From Viridothelium virens (taxonomy: Eukaryota; Ascomycota; Dothideomycetes; Trypetheliales; Trypetheliaceae), in contig ML991827.1 of the NCBI GenBank assembly GCA_010094025.1, forward strand, positions 62,001 through 126,000: 64,000 bases of DNA, in the 5' to 3' direction. A program made the translations under genes and the position numbers. Of the stretch, positions 1 to 10,467 are shown in pieces. Within the stretch, counting starts at the first letter, position 1. The number at the start of each line of letters is the position of its first letter. Below the pieces are notes generated by a model. That model made no database searches. It was not told where the DNA came from and worked only from the letters and a program-made list of their open reading frames with translations.

Positions 1-745
1 TATTTGCAGCTGCACTACAGCCGCAAACAATTCTATTATTCTGGCTTACTCAGTGTCTGGCACTAGGTATTGCATCATAATGTGGCTTGTCAAGAATTTT
101 AACAGACGGAAACGCTCGTTATTGGTCAGTGTTCTGGAGAGCCCTGCCGCTTTCGCTCCTAACTCGCGCCTGGACCTTCCCACGAGTCTCGATCGTCATA
201 ACTAATAATTCTCTCGGAGATACACCGGCCTGACAGCATTCAACTCAATCGCTTCTACTACTCAGATAAAGGAGAATTGGAAGCTGAGCGAAGACTAATT
301 GCGATTAATAACCTTTGTCAACTAGCCATTCAGCTAGGGTAGCACCCTTCAGAAATTCAATGCGCCCTGGCGTAAAATTTTTTTTCCCTTGGAGATATCG
401 TCGCCGTCGTATCGGGATGTTCGCTAGCGCGTTCTAGCAAGAACTTGATGCTTGAAGCCCATTTGTGTAGTAGATCTAAAAGCCCTTGCTGACTGCATGA
501 GCGTGAATTTCGATGACCTCCACGTGCCAGTGGCTTGAGAAATGTTAAGGTGCTTATGGAAGAATCGGCAGTCGAGGCGACATCAGAGGCGCCTACGTTA
601 CAGACGAGTAGTACCGGTCCAGAGTCATCTATCCAGGTTGGGAATATGGTGGCAACTTGAAACCAAAACGCCCGACCGCTATGCAGTCAATGCAACGTTA
701 CGGACGAAGTTATAGGATAATAATACAAACGAGGCGGTGAATTTG
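1..745. other. Gap with no supported gene
   Basis: This stretch lies 3' of the ATG27 gene and extends to the window edge. All frames are short and interrupted on both strands. I see no tRNA, repeat or recognisable coding relic in it. Confidence 0.5.
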
Positions 746-1968
746 TTACACTGCACTGTATCCGCCTCTCGATCCAGGTCCTTGTATTGCATTGACGACT
801 TTCCTTCCCCAGTCCTTGACAATATATGGAATATCGCGAATGGTATCTCCATGAGGGAGAAGATCCCAACCCCTCGCCCCGTATCGATTGTAGTTGAGCC
901 ACGAGCCGAAAATTAGGTATGCTGCAATCGCAAGGAACAAACTGTTGTACTGTCAGCTCATCATTTGGAAGATGGGGCACGCTCAGTTCTGAGGACTCAC
1001 ACAATGATGAACCACGTGAAGAAACCCCAGTGCTTATTCTTGTCCTCGTTATCGTCGTCATCGGTCCCATCATCATTTTGGTCTGCCATGCCTTCGCAAG
1101 CCCATTTTGTTCGCCATTCGAGCCGAAGTACGCCCATCTCGTTCTTGCCGTCCCCTTCATTTCCATAACTCACATACCTCAAACTTCGATCCTTGTCCTG
1201 GTCTTCTTCGTCGTCTCCATCACCGTCATCCTCATCATCGCCACCATCCTCTGGGTCCTTACCTTCGTCGTCGTCATCTTCGCTGTAACTCCGGGCAGTG
1301 AGTGTGCGACTATTGTCGTGTGGCGGGACTCGGCCATCGCCTAGGTCTCCTTCAAGCCCGGTTCGGTTACGGTCACACAACATCTCAAGAATCAGCTTCT
1401 GTTTCACGCCCTTTCGTTCGTTGGGATATCGGCCGCCGTGAAGAGTGATCCGTACACCTTCTCTGTCTGCATCCGCATGCGACTCTGAGGTTTTCAATCG
1501 CTTATATTTTGGGTCCAAAGCCAGTCCGTGATTAAGCGCAAACTCCCCAGCAATGGGTATGACCTCCGCAATACTCTCTGTTCCAGTCACAGAATTATAG
1601 TCATATTCGATGCCACACACTGTGAATCCCAACTGTTAACAGCCATCTCACTCGGAGATGTTCACAGCCTTTTGTTTAAAAAAAAAAAATCGGGTATTCA
1701 TACCTCTGGTGTTGCCCGGACACTGGTCCTCGTTCTTCATATCCTTCTTGATCCGTAATCCAGCACATAAATCTATGGTATATGTTGTGTTTCTTATAGT
1801 TGGAGGAGTGTTTCTCGTGTATTGGACAGAATGAGGTCCTTCTAGAGATTTGAAGTTAAAAGATTGGCCTTCTGTCCTGACATGCCCGCAATCTAGTGAA
1901 ATGGATGAGACGAGGCTTGGAAGTAATAAGACGTTCAAGAGTCCCAGCTCGGCTTGATGAAGCCACAT
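746..1968 (-). CDS. atg27: Autophagy-related protein 27 (Atg27), type I membrane protein
   Basis: Three exons join in frame: 1968-1704, 1619-1001 and 941-746, giving 359 aa. The first exon encodes a signal peptide (about residues 1-22) followed by the Atg27/MRH-like lumenal start (SLDCGHVR..GQSFNF..L.GPHSV and NTTYTIDLC). The second exon continues through VCGIEYDYNSV and the HGGRYP..KGVKQKLILEM.CD strand region. A very acidic Asp/Glu-rich linker follows, then a transmembrane helix split by the second intron (WFIIVLFLAIAAYLIFGSW). The cytosolic tail has the conserved NYNRYGARGWDLLPHGD and ends GSRGGYSAV. In the second exon I used the acceptor before TGTGTGGC because it restores the family sequence TRVC. 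Atg27 is known to traffic between Golgi, endosome, vacuole and Atg9 vesicles and supports autophagy. The acidic linker is long, but such linkers are common in filamentous fungi. Confidence 0.92.
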
Positions 1969-3176
1969 CTTCGATCAGGGGTTCCGTACTCGACCGAGCT
2001 GCTGCGGATCTGAAGTGAGGCCTAGGAAGAGATAGATGAATGTGCAAAAAGAGCGAGACGTTCGAGGAGCTTTGATATAGGGTATCGTTAAGCTTGAAGG
2101 CCTGATTTGACCACAAGGACATGTACAGCTTTGGCACGAAAGATGACCATTCGTCACCAGCAGCCCGGACACTAATGGGTCATGTACCGTTGGCCGTCCG
2201 CATCGGAGGCGTTGCGGCACAAATCTTGCATAAAACGCACATGACCTATGCATTTTGTACGTCCGCTCGCCTTACGAATCCCTCCGGGTGCTCCCCTCCT
2301 CTTCAACCAGTCAACACCGAGAGTTTGCGGTTCGAACCGAGGCCTCGTTAATCGGTCAAGCCTACCCTAAATTACCCCTGGTGCATGCATTTATCTAGAT
2401 GTCTCCCGGAGTCTAGCCTATCTTCGAAATGACAAGATAGACAATCTGACCCAGTCACCCCAGTGTTGGTATTGAAAGGTGGTGATCCTGACTTACCAAG
2501 CACCTACGCACGTGTCACCAGGAACCATCAAACAAGCCGTTTCACGCTGAGAGAAGAACAGACCTGCAATAAGTCCTCAAAGTATCGCAAAGCCACTTTC
2601 CCAACTTCGGACATGGCTATCCGAGTTGCCTAGGCGTTTTTTCGCAGGCACCAGGGTTTCGTTAAAGCACTAGTGAAGGCGATGAAACCTTGAGGGTTCC
2701 ACACGTTTAATATCCAGACGCAGGGCCACCTCTGCTCGGAAACAGCCGCTGATCCTCCGATTGATGGAAATTTGATCTAAATGCTGAGAGATCGACAAAA
2801 CTGAGAACTCGCCTCTTAGGTCTTGTTACCTAGAAACACAGCTTGCGGGGAATCCTAGACTTTGAACATCAGCGTTCAATGTGGTTCGTGGCTTGGGAAC
2901 CGCCGGATGACCATGTTGCCCTTGCAATTATACCTTAAAGACCATAGAGGTAGGTGCTTTGAGAAATGGCCCCGGAAAGCTCCTGTATAACCTTTACCAC
3001 TGGTCCCATATGACAAGGGAGTAGTTCTGAGATTAACCGGGCTTCTATCATAAAAACCTTCGTAGAAGTTGACATTCTTTTCCTGCTCGATCAGTATTCC
3101 GCACTCACTGCTCATACAAAATTCCTACACTCTCGTTGAAGTCTTCAAGACAATCTTGTCTCCTATTTCTCTCGGA
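1969..3176. other. Divergent intergenic region between atg27 and the GH12 gene
   Basis: About 1.2 kb separates two divergently transcribed genes, so it should hold both promoters. Open frames here are short and match nothing I recognise. An AT-rich block (cataaaaacc) lies about 120 bp before the GH12 start and could serve as its TATA-like element. A tRNA T-loop-like string near 2330 has no matching cloverleaf. Confidence 0.45.
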
Positions 3177-4093
3177 ATGCAACCCTCTACTCTCCTTACA
3201 TTGGCTTCGGCCGCTGCACTTGCCATCGCTGCGCCCACAAAGACCATCGACAAGCGTGCTGCTCAATGTGGTCAATGGGATAGCGTCAAGACCGGGAGTT
3301 ACACTCTCTATCAGGTTTGACACCGAAAGCATGCCGCTTCTCAGAATTCTGTACTAAGTGATGCAGGATCTCTGGGGCGAATCGTCAGGCACAGGTTCCC
3401 AATGCTCTGAAGTCAACAGCTTCTCAGGAAACACCATTGGCTGGGACACTACCTGGTCCTGGTCTGGAGGGTAAAGCAAATTTTGCTCGATCAGCTATTA
3501 TGACTAATGTCGCTAACTATGATCATAGCGCTGGCCAGGTCAAGAGCTACGCAAATGTCCAAGTCACCAACACCGCTGCGCTCAGCTCCGTCTCTTCCAT
3601 ACAGTCTACATGGAAGTGGTCTTATACCGGTTCCAATATAATTGCAGATGTGGCCTATGATATATTCACTGGAGCTTCTGCGGGTAGTTCTGCACAGTAC
3701 GAGATTATGATCTGGCTCGGCGCTCTTGGTGGTGCTGGACCTATCAGCTCGACTGGCAGTCCTGTTTCCACCCCTACGATTGATGGCGTGACCTGGAAGC
3801 TCTACAGCGGGCCCAACGGTGCCACCACTGTCTACAGCTTTGTTGCCGAGAGCCAACAGACCAGCTTCAGCGGTGATCTCAAGCAGTTCTTCACCTACTT
3901 GTCGACCAACGAAGGTTACTCTCTCAGCCAACACCTTATTAGTATTGGCGCCGGCACCGAGCCCTTCAGGTAAGGCTGCAATCAGGCACTCTCGTTATTT
4001 ATTTCGCCTATTAGGAAATCTTACTGACTTTGCACTAGTGGTTCCAATGCCAAACTTACGACCACCGCTTACAGCGTCTCGATTGCCACCTAG
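3177..4093 (+). CDS. Secreted GH12 endoglucanase / xyloglucan-specific endoglucanase
   Basis: Four exons (3177-3314, 3367-3470, 3529-3969, 4039-4093) encode 245 aa, the usual GH12 length. The start ATG opens a signal peptide (about 1-18) followed by a short propeptide ending in Lys26-Arg27, a Kex2-type site, then the mature AAQCGQWD. The family fold is clear: WSGGAGQVKSY, STWKWSYTG, VAYDIF, and the nucleophile segment QYEIMIWLGA with Glu at about residue 139. The acid/base Glu is in GTEPF at about residue 225, one codon before the last intron. The enzyme cleaves internal beta-1,4-glucan bonds in cellulose or xyloglucan outside the cell with a retaining mechanism; sequence alone does not decide the substrate. 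There is no carbohydrate-binding module. It converges on an alpha-galactosidase gene, suggesting a small hemicellulose-degrading neighbourhood. Confidence 0.95.
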
Positions 4094-4421
4094 GCTTGCT
4101 TAAGGACGAAGTCGCGACACAGGCTATGCTACATGGCTTACATACTCCCTTAATATTCAAAAAAAACAATATAAGTGGAAGCGTTGACCTTGACATTCTT
4201 TGTACATACTCTCGTTCTTGAAGGAGCAGGTCAATTCATTTAACCTACTCTATCAACGCTTTCTCTGTACATATCTTAACAAATTGCAAAATGCAACACG
4301 CTGTCAAGACAATTCTTAGTTTCTCGAAACGCTTTGATACTTTGGCATTCTCCATATGTATTATTACATCAAGTGGCCCTCTGGCTCAGCAAAAGCTTCT
4401 TATCTTGGAACCCCTCGGCCC
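4094..4421. other. Convergent 3' intergenic region
   Basis: A short AT-rich spacer lies between the stop codons of the GH12 gene and the alpha-galactosidase gene. It contains a run of A (near 4159) and presumably both polyadenylation regions. No gene is seen. Confidence 0.5.
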
Positions 4422-6044
4422 CTACGTACGACGCTTTTGAATGACAGACCCACAGCCCTCCTGTATCAGATAAACCGCGGTATCGTTGGCTTCCACATTG
4501 ACCTGCACTCCATTCTGCACACAGCCCAAGCTGGAACCTGCCCAGACATCAACGACCTGGTACGCTCCACCAGCCTGCAATCCCGGAATTTCCGAATAAT
4601 TCGCCACTTTCGACATCGTCTCATTTAACCAGTTCCCCACCAAAACCAATGTCCCATTGCTCGACTCTCCACTCCAATATTCGGCAGGAAAGCTGGCATT
4701 GAATGTATAATCCGGATTGACCCCCCATTTATACGGCGTCGCCGGCGCTCCCACCTCCGCATCCTGATTAAACGCCAACAAATACGCATTCTTCAACACC
4801 GCAACATCCGCGTCCGAAACGCCACTCAAATCCGTGCCGATAATCAGCGGGCTCTTCATCGCCGCCCACAGCGCAAAATGGCTCCTCGTCTGCGCGGCGC
4901 TGATCCCATTCCCGACCTCGAGCATGTCGGCGTCGTTGTGGCCCCAGAAATCCGTGGCGTTCAGCTGGAACGAGTTCTCGTTCAGGATCGCGAGAATGCG
5001 TTCGAAAGGCGGCGAGATGTCGTCGCTCATGCGCCACGAGTTGCCGGTCGCGTTGCCCCACGATTCCACGTACGCTTGGCCCCAGTCGCAGAGGCTGTAC
5101 AGGATGGTGCGGTTTTGTGCGAGCAGCGCGTCCCGCATCAGTCGGTATCGCGACGCGGTGTTGGAGGTGCTGTAGTTGTAGCCGGAGGGGCAGAGGGAGG
5201 GTTCGCCGGCGCAGGAGCCGTTTTGGTTGAGGGCTGGGGTGTAGTAGTCGGATACGCAGCTGCGAGATGTGAGTTGGGGGGTTCCTGGAGAGGGTCGAGG
5301 AGCTGAGACTTACGAGACGCATGTGTCGGTCCAATTGGACGGAACATTGCAATTATCGTACTTCAGGTCTACGCGTTTGTTTAGAGTTAAAGTGCGAAGG
5401 CAAGTAAAGAAAGGAGGCAAGGACGGAGTATTTAAGGATTTGAACTTACAGTCGATCCCCCAAGCGGCAAATGTCGCCGCATCGACATTCTCATATCCAA
5501 TGCTGGCCGGGTATCCTGCACATCTGAGGTTCTTTCAGAGAGAGTGATACATAATTCGCAGAAGCACTCACGTCTCGGTCCCGGCACTACTGTAGATTCC
5601 AATCTTCAATCCAAGTGCATGGACCTGTTCGGCTGTACCCGAGATACCGTCTTTCGTACTGGGTTAGACTGAAGACATTGATTGATGGGTCAATAGTCAT
5701 ACCCGGGAATGTTGTTGCATTTGGAATAATCTGTTGCGTCGTAGTATTCCTACCCGACTTGACAGACCAACAATCATCAACATTGATGTATTCGTAACCA
5801 ACGTCCTTGAGTCCAAGGGAGACAACAAAGTTCGCTGCCTGAAGAATCTTATCCTCGCTCACGTCACAGTGATAAGCATTCCAGGAGTTCCAGCTTTGCC
5901 ATGTATTAGCAAGATGACAGAAGAGAACTAACCGCAGACATGTATGTACCCAAGAGCAGGGAGACGTCCGACGTCGTTTGGACGCACCAAGGCGAAGGCG
6001 CAAGGAAGCAAAGATGAGAGAAAGACTGATTTTAGGGCCATCAT
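4422..6044 (-). CDS. aglB: Secreted GH27 alpha-galactosidase (AglB type)
   Basis: Six exons (6044-5950, 5893-5703, 5650-5572, 5523-5450, 5368-5314, 5259-4422) give 443 aa, a length typical of fungal GH27. Residues 1-20 form a signal peptide. Then come [13 protein letters not shown] and the GH27 opening [13 protein letters not shown], which is restored only when the first intron is removed. Further conserved blocks are [39 protein letters not shown] and YLKYDNCN, in which Asp at about residue 151 is the nucleophile. The acid/base lies in WRMSDDI (about 244-245). [18 protein letters not shown] and the C-terminal beta-sandwich follow. The enzyme removes terminal alpha-1,6-galactose from galactomannan or raffinose-type sugars outside the cell. 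The start offers two tandem ATGs; I used the first. The symbol follows the Aspergillus gene and is by family resemblance. Confidence 0.94.
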
Positions 6045-6661
6045 GGATCGCTCTTCAACGAAAGCCTACCTACCTTAGAGGTCGTCTTCAAACCGAGCAG
6101 TTGGAGTAACCTTAAATCTAAAGAACATCCAGTAGAACCGGGCGTTCGGCGAAACTGCAGGGCACATACTAGGTACGTAGCCGATGATCGTCCAACGCAT
6201 CTGCATTGTAACTCTGGGAAAAGCTCCTCGTCCTGCCAGTTCCGTCTTCGTATAGACAGATCCTGCCGGGGAGACGAGGAGAAGCCGGCAAGCCGTTACT
6301 GGAGATCCTCTCTAGCGTCGTTCGTGACCATATGATTTGCGGGGCAAATTCTGCCCCCTTGCAGACTCAAACCAGGGATTTGAGCCGAACGACCGACAGC
6401 AGAGTTGAAGTTTGAAATTCCTCTTCGCTTTGATCATTAGTAATCTATCTATCTAAGGACAGGAGCAATGCTTCCACTCAACATGACTCGACCAGAACTC
6501 AAATTCGGTCACGTTGCGCCAAAGTCCTTCTAGTTCTCGGCTCGACGCACAACCTCTTTCAACGATTGCTAAATAACCTGTGAAGAGCAGCGGATGTAAC
6601 CTCCGAGTTTTCCCCAGGTCTGCGTTGAGAAGCCATACAGTATTAGGACAAAAGCATTAGT

Positions 6662-6762
6662 GCAACCCTCAGCGATTTCCCCACGCCAGCGAGCGAACAC
6701 TTTTTTTTTTTTTTTTTGGATGACTATAAGCATCGAATGCCATCTAGATGGCATGACTGTAC
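6662..6762 (+). repeat. Dispersed repeat, copy A (GC-rich block plus poly-T)
   Basis: The sequence reads GCAACC..CAGCGATTTC, then CACGCCAGCGAGCG, a run of 17 T, and GGATGACT. The same ordered blocks occur at 62022-62081 (same strand) and at 29924-29979 (opposite strand). This copy differs by a stretch containing a palindrome before the final GACTGTACG. Three copies in one order, in gene-poor spacers, suggest the end of an old mobile element, probably a DNA transposon or a non-autonomous derivative; the class is not decided. No partner end was found nearby. Confidence 0.6.
6737..6754. repeat. Perfect 18-bp palindrome
   Basis: ATGCCATCT is followed directly by its reverse complement AGATGGCAT, with no spacer. 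It sits inside copy A of the dispersed repeat and is absent from the other two copies. It could form a short hairpin or be a dimeric protein site; nothing decides between these. Confidence 0.7.
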
Positions 6763-7005
6763 GATACACGCAATCACATCCTGAGCTTGATACCTGACGC
6801 CCTACCTACTGAAGAGGCCATTTGCCCTTAGCTAATGAGTAGGTGTCGAGCAGGATGGACGTTGTTTCGTTGGTACCTATCAGAGCTGAGTATTGATCTC
6901 CTCCATTCTACAGGCAACAACTCGTCATCATTTACTTCATGTTTTGAACGGAGTTCTTTGATGCCTCTTCCTGTTCGGTCCACCAGGATCCAACGAGGCA
7001 TCCAT

Positions 7006-8151
7006 CTACTCGTGCATTCTTATTCTTATGCCGGATCTCTGCTCATATTTCTCTCTTCCGCTGCATGCAACAATTAGTAACCTCTCAAACCCACCCACGT
7101 CCGCACAGCTCAAGCTACCCTCCTCCCACTGTGTTGTGTAGTCTTTATATGGCATTAGGACCGGTTCAGCCGCTTTCAACGCCAGCTGCCATCTTGTGGG
7201 ACTCTCAAGCTCCCACAACACCGCTCTGGTCGAAACGGGCAAGTCCGCCATGACTGCGACGGTGCTGCAGACGCCTGTCTTGCGCGCATAATAGAGACCA
7301 CGCAGGAAGTGGGACGTGAGGACAGTGCGTCGCGCACTTCCCATTAGGATCCAGGTCTTCCATTCACTTTCTTCGACAGCAGTGCAGGGTAAGAAGGGAG
7401 AAAAAAGTTGCATGAGGTATGACTGGAGGGTATCTGTCCATTTGGCGAGGACAGCATCATGTTGCTCGGCAAAAGTACGCTGACAGACGTTTTCGTCGAA
7501 GAGTCGTACTATTTGGCAGAGGATGAGGGCTTGCACGTGTGCAAGGTAGTCCTCGAACGTCGATAGAGACGATTCGGCTCGGAGGAGCTCGTGGACTTCG
7601 GCATTAAGCACTATGTAGGTCATATCCCTTTGTAGATCGCTTTTTCCTGCGTTCAGAACACATATGGTGAATGCATGCTGCATTGGAGATGGCATATTCT
7701 CTTGGTACAATCTGCTATGAATGAAAGGAGTTCTTCCGTATCGCGCGAACAGATCAGGGTAGCTTCTTAGCTGAGAGATGCAGTATTGGACAGTGGAAGG
7801 CGCCATTTCGACCATTGAAGTTTGTTCCAGTGAGAGGTTCAATTCATCCAATGGGCAACTTTGCAAATATGGAGACAGAAGCAAATCACTCCCGCTCCAG
7901 TCAACATCCAAATCAGTCAAGGCGGGATTTGAAATGCCACCGGAAGGTGGTCTACTTATGGTTGAGTTAATTTGTGGATAGCTATTTGCTTCGAGGACGC
8001 ATAGACTTGGCTGTGATCTGACAGAGTCTTGCGTGATCCTGTATTGGCAAGTGAGATCTTTCGTACTGCATCGACCACATTTAGGAATCCTGAGGTCACA
8101 TCTCCTTTTTGCTTGGTGGCAGGCTGCACAGCATTTTTGATGCGGCGCCAT
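7006..8151 (-). CDS. Zn2Cys6 (C6) fungal transcription factor
   Basis: A single open frame encodes 381 aa from the ATG at 8151; the frame extends further upstream but has no other ATG there. The zinc cluster is right at the N terminus: Cys at 8, 11, 18, 25, 28 and 35, spaced C-x2-C-x6-C-x6-C-x2-C-x6-C, with the basic HQAKRR between. The remainder is helical and resembles the middle and C-terminal regions of small C6 regulators (TFEDYLAHVQALILCQIVRLFD; WILMGSARRTVLTSHFLRGLYY). It should be a nuclear DNA-binding regulator, target unknown. It diverges from an NmrA-like gene with about 0.6 kb between starts. In fungi C6 factors are often next to NmrA-like regulators or the genes they control, but that link is inferred here. 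Confidence 0.86.
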   Translation of the reverse strand: MAPHQKCCAACHQAKRRCDLRIPKCGRCSTKDLTCQYRITQDSVRSQPSLCVLEANSYPQINSTISRPPSGGISNPALTDLDVDWSGSDLLLSPYLQSCPLDELNLSLEQTSMVEMAPSTVQYCISQLRSYPDLFARYGRTPFIHSRLYQENMPSPMQHAFTICVLNAGKSDLQRDMTYIVLNAEVHELLRAESSLSTFEDYLAHVQALILCQIVRLFDENVCQRTFAEQHDAVLAKWTDTLQSYLMQLFSPFLPCTAVEESEWKTWILMGSARRTVLTSHFLRGLYYARKTGVCSTVAVMADLPVSTRAVLWELESPTRWQLALKAAEPVLMPYKDYTTQWEEGSLSCADVGGFERLLIVACSGREKYEQRSGIRIRMHE

Positions 8152-8741
8152 CGCGTGACCCTTGCAGTCCTTGCGAAAATCCAAAGTTGCTGCGATAGCG
8201 TGAGGTGACAATCTAGGGTGGTGGAATTCCGTCGGTGGAAGTCCGCTGGCCCATTGTTATATCCACTGTAGTGTACGGCCGAAGACCAATTAGTGAGCCA
8301 TTGCTTACGGGCCAAATTGGTAGCTCGGATGTCCAAGGATCTCAGATGATTTTTCTCAGATTATACTACAATTTCGCGGATCAAAAATCACTCAGATTCA
8401 GAATCATTAATGGTTCAAAATGTCTCATTCGTCAGACTGTTGAATTTCTGGCTAGTTCCGCGTGAACAATCTCATCCCAATTTTCTGATTACACTTGGAA
8501 AAATAGGATGATGGCATCGGCAAGTGCATCGTTAGTGTGAGAGAAACATTGCTCCATTTGATGTCCGCAAGCCCGTCTTGTCGTGGGGAGTTGAGAGCTG
8601 TCTCGCACGTAGCCGGCTCCAAACTTTCAGCTTTATAAACGACGCTTTTCACCGTTTTGTATTTTTGCCCTCAAGATTCATCTGTGTCTGATTAAATCTC
8701 TGGTTCCTTGCCGGAGACAGCGTTGAATACTTTTTTCAATA
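8152..8741. other. Divergent promoter region, Zn2Cys6 gene and NmrA-like locus
   Basis: About 590 bp lies between two divergent starts. It contains AT-rich stretches (8330-8420) that could hold both core promoters. I recognise no specific operator. No further gene is seen. Confidence 0.4.
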
Positions 8742-9958
8742 ATGCCTTACCAAGAACTACTTGTAATACTGGGCGCCACGGGGAACCAAGGGATCTCTGT
8801 GATCGAGCATTTCCAAAAGCGATATCCAGATCTGAAAATCCGTGGTTTGACAAGGAACCCCTCATCCATAGCGTCTCAGAACCTGAAGGAGAAGGGGGTG
8901 GAGATGGTCGTGGCCGATATGAATGATGAAAGCTCACTTACCAAAGCGTTCGAGGTGAGCAAAGGCTTTCTTGTATACGCAATCGTGAAGCTGATAGCTA
9001 CAAGGGAGCAACGTACATCTTTGCTATGACTGATTTTTGGGCCCCATTTCTTCGCCCGTATAGAAGCTGCAAACACCAAAACTCTATGGCCAGAAAGCAT
9101 CAATGAAGAAGTAACCACTGGCAAACATATTGTCAATGCGGCGCGTCAGACGATGTCAACGCTGGAGCGATTCATCTTTTCCTCACTGCCAATAGAGATG
9201 GCAAATGTCCCCGGGAAACAACTTTGAGGCGTACCATGGGCCACCAGCAAGGTAAGAGTTGCTGAATACATTAATGCGTGTCCTCCAGATGCGCATGGAA
9301 AACGTCTTGGGGACGTAACTCAGCTTATTTGGCCGGCATTCTACATGGAAAACTTCTCGAACGACCAATACGTGTACATGGCGCCTAAAAAGGTGGGTTC
9401 AGCGCCTCCTAATTGCAGTGGCGAAGAATAGCCCCGTACCACTTACACATAGCCTCAGGATGCAAGTGGGACGTATGTCATGCGGACTCCAGCTCGTGCG
9501 GATCGGCCAATCCATTTCCTCAGCGCGCGGACGGATATTGGGCTCTACGTTGCGGCGATGCTGGCGCAGCCGCCACCTTCGGCCCACAAGAAGATAAAAC
9601 CCGTCGTCGCATATGGGGAGGCCCTGACGTTGAATCAAGTTGTCGAGACATTTCAGAGGGTGACGGGTCGAAAGATGAAATTTGAACAAATGCCCCCAGG
9701 GGAATTTGAGGAACGAGAACCCATGATTGGTGAAGAATTCCAAAAAATGTACGATGCTCTTACAGCGCCTGGTAACAAGAGCAGTCTAGACGTTGTCGGA
9801 CCAGAAGAGGTGAGATCTGCTATAAGGCTTCCAATCAGTGACTTGACCACCTGCTAATATGTGGCACGGTTAATTAGCTTGGGATTGATAGGCGCGACTT
9901 GACATCCCTTGCCAAGTACATTGAGGCATATGATTGGGATCGGTTCTTTTCAGACTGA
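8742..9958 (+). pseudogene. NmrA-like NAD(P)-binding protein, disrupted
   Basis: Exon 1 (8742-8954) starts MPYQELLVILGATGNQG, the NmrA Rossmann glycine motif. A 50-bp intron to 9004 restores FEGATYIFAMTDFW. The family segments INEEVTTGKHIVNAARQ, TLERFIFSSL, SKVRVAEYI, WPAFYMENF, HFLSARTDIGLYV, GEALTLNQVVETFQ and a last exon (about 9879-9958) ending YIEAYDWDRFFSD all follow in order. Two more introns are plausible (about 9392-9460 and 9807-9878). However, the frame shifts by one base within the TTTCTTC stretch near 9048-9054, and an in-frame TGA sits near 9225-9227. I see no intron that removes both. The gene is therefore probably a recent pseudogene, or the sequence has errors. Intact members sense NAD(P) redox state and bind regulators or act as reductases. 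Confidence 0.72.
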
Positions 9959-10467
9959 GATGTAAACACTCATTCTGTTTGTTGAGGTTCAGACTATGCG
10001 TGCTTCTTTAGAACATGAACCGGTCCACTCCGTTTCGTTTTGTAGACACTACTTTGTACAAGAGCTCCAGCCATTCTGCTTCCAGATTTGCTTCGTTTGA
10101 GGTGGTTATGTATTATGTGAGTGATTGATAGTCGTAGGATCGAAAACGCAGGCAGTTTCAAATGATGTGGCGGCGAGTGGCGGGACGAATGAGCTATTCA
10201 TAGGCTACCACTGATACGTAGGAGGACTAGCGCCAACAAGGACCATGACGACGCCTTTCCTCGTATTCTGCGGAACCTGGCGGCAATCCTCTTGCAGGCA
10301 ACCATCACTGTGCCTCCAACAGCTGACGACCTACCATAACTATACTTCCCCTCTGTCTTCTTCCTTAACTTGCTTCTACCCACTTGTTTTCCAGATTCCA
10401 CAATACAACCCATACACCAGTTTCCTTCGATTCTGTTTAATTCATCTTTTCCTTTCATTCCATCAAG
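9959..10467. other. Intergenic spacer
   Basis: About 0.5 kb lies between the NmrA-like locus and the membrane-protein gene. The last 150 bp before the ATG at 10468 is pyrimidine-rich (long CT-rich runs), typical of a constitutive fungal promoter. No gene is seen. Confidence 0.4.

Larger units (their letters stand above)
6045..7005. other. Gene-free gap with a dispersed repeat and a perfect palindrome
   Basis: No supported coding frame. It holds the alpha-galactosidase promoter on one side and the 3' region of the Zn2Cys6 gene on the other. A 17-base T run, a GC-rich repeat shared with two other places in the window, and an 18-bp perfect palindrome are listed separately. Confidence 0.5.

Noticed and set aside
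919-1344. Plus-strand frame rich in Val/Ile/Leu that looks like a membrane protein
   Set aside because: It is the antisense shadow of the acidic Asp/Glu-rich exon of ATG27; GAT/GAA-rich DNA reads as hydrophobic codons on the other strand.
2320-2350. tRNA T-loop-like string GGTTCGAACC
   Set aside because: No anticodon arm, D arm or 7-bp acceptor stem could be paired around it.
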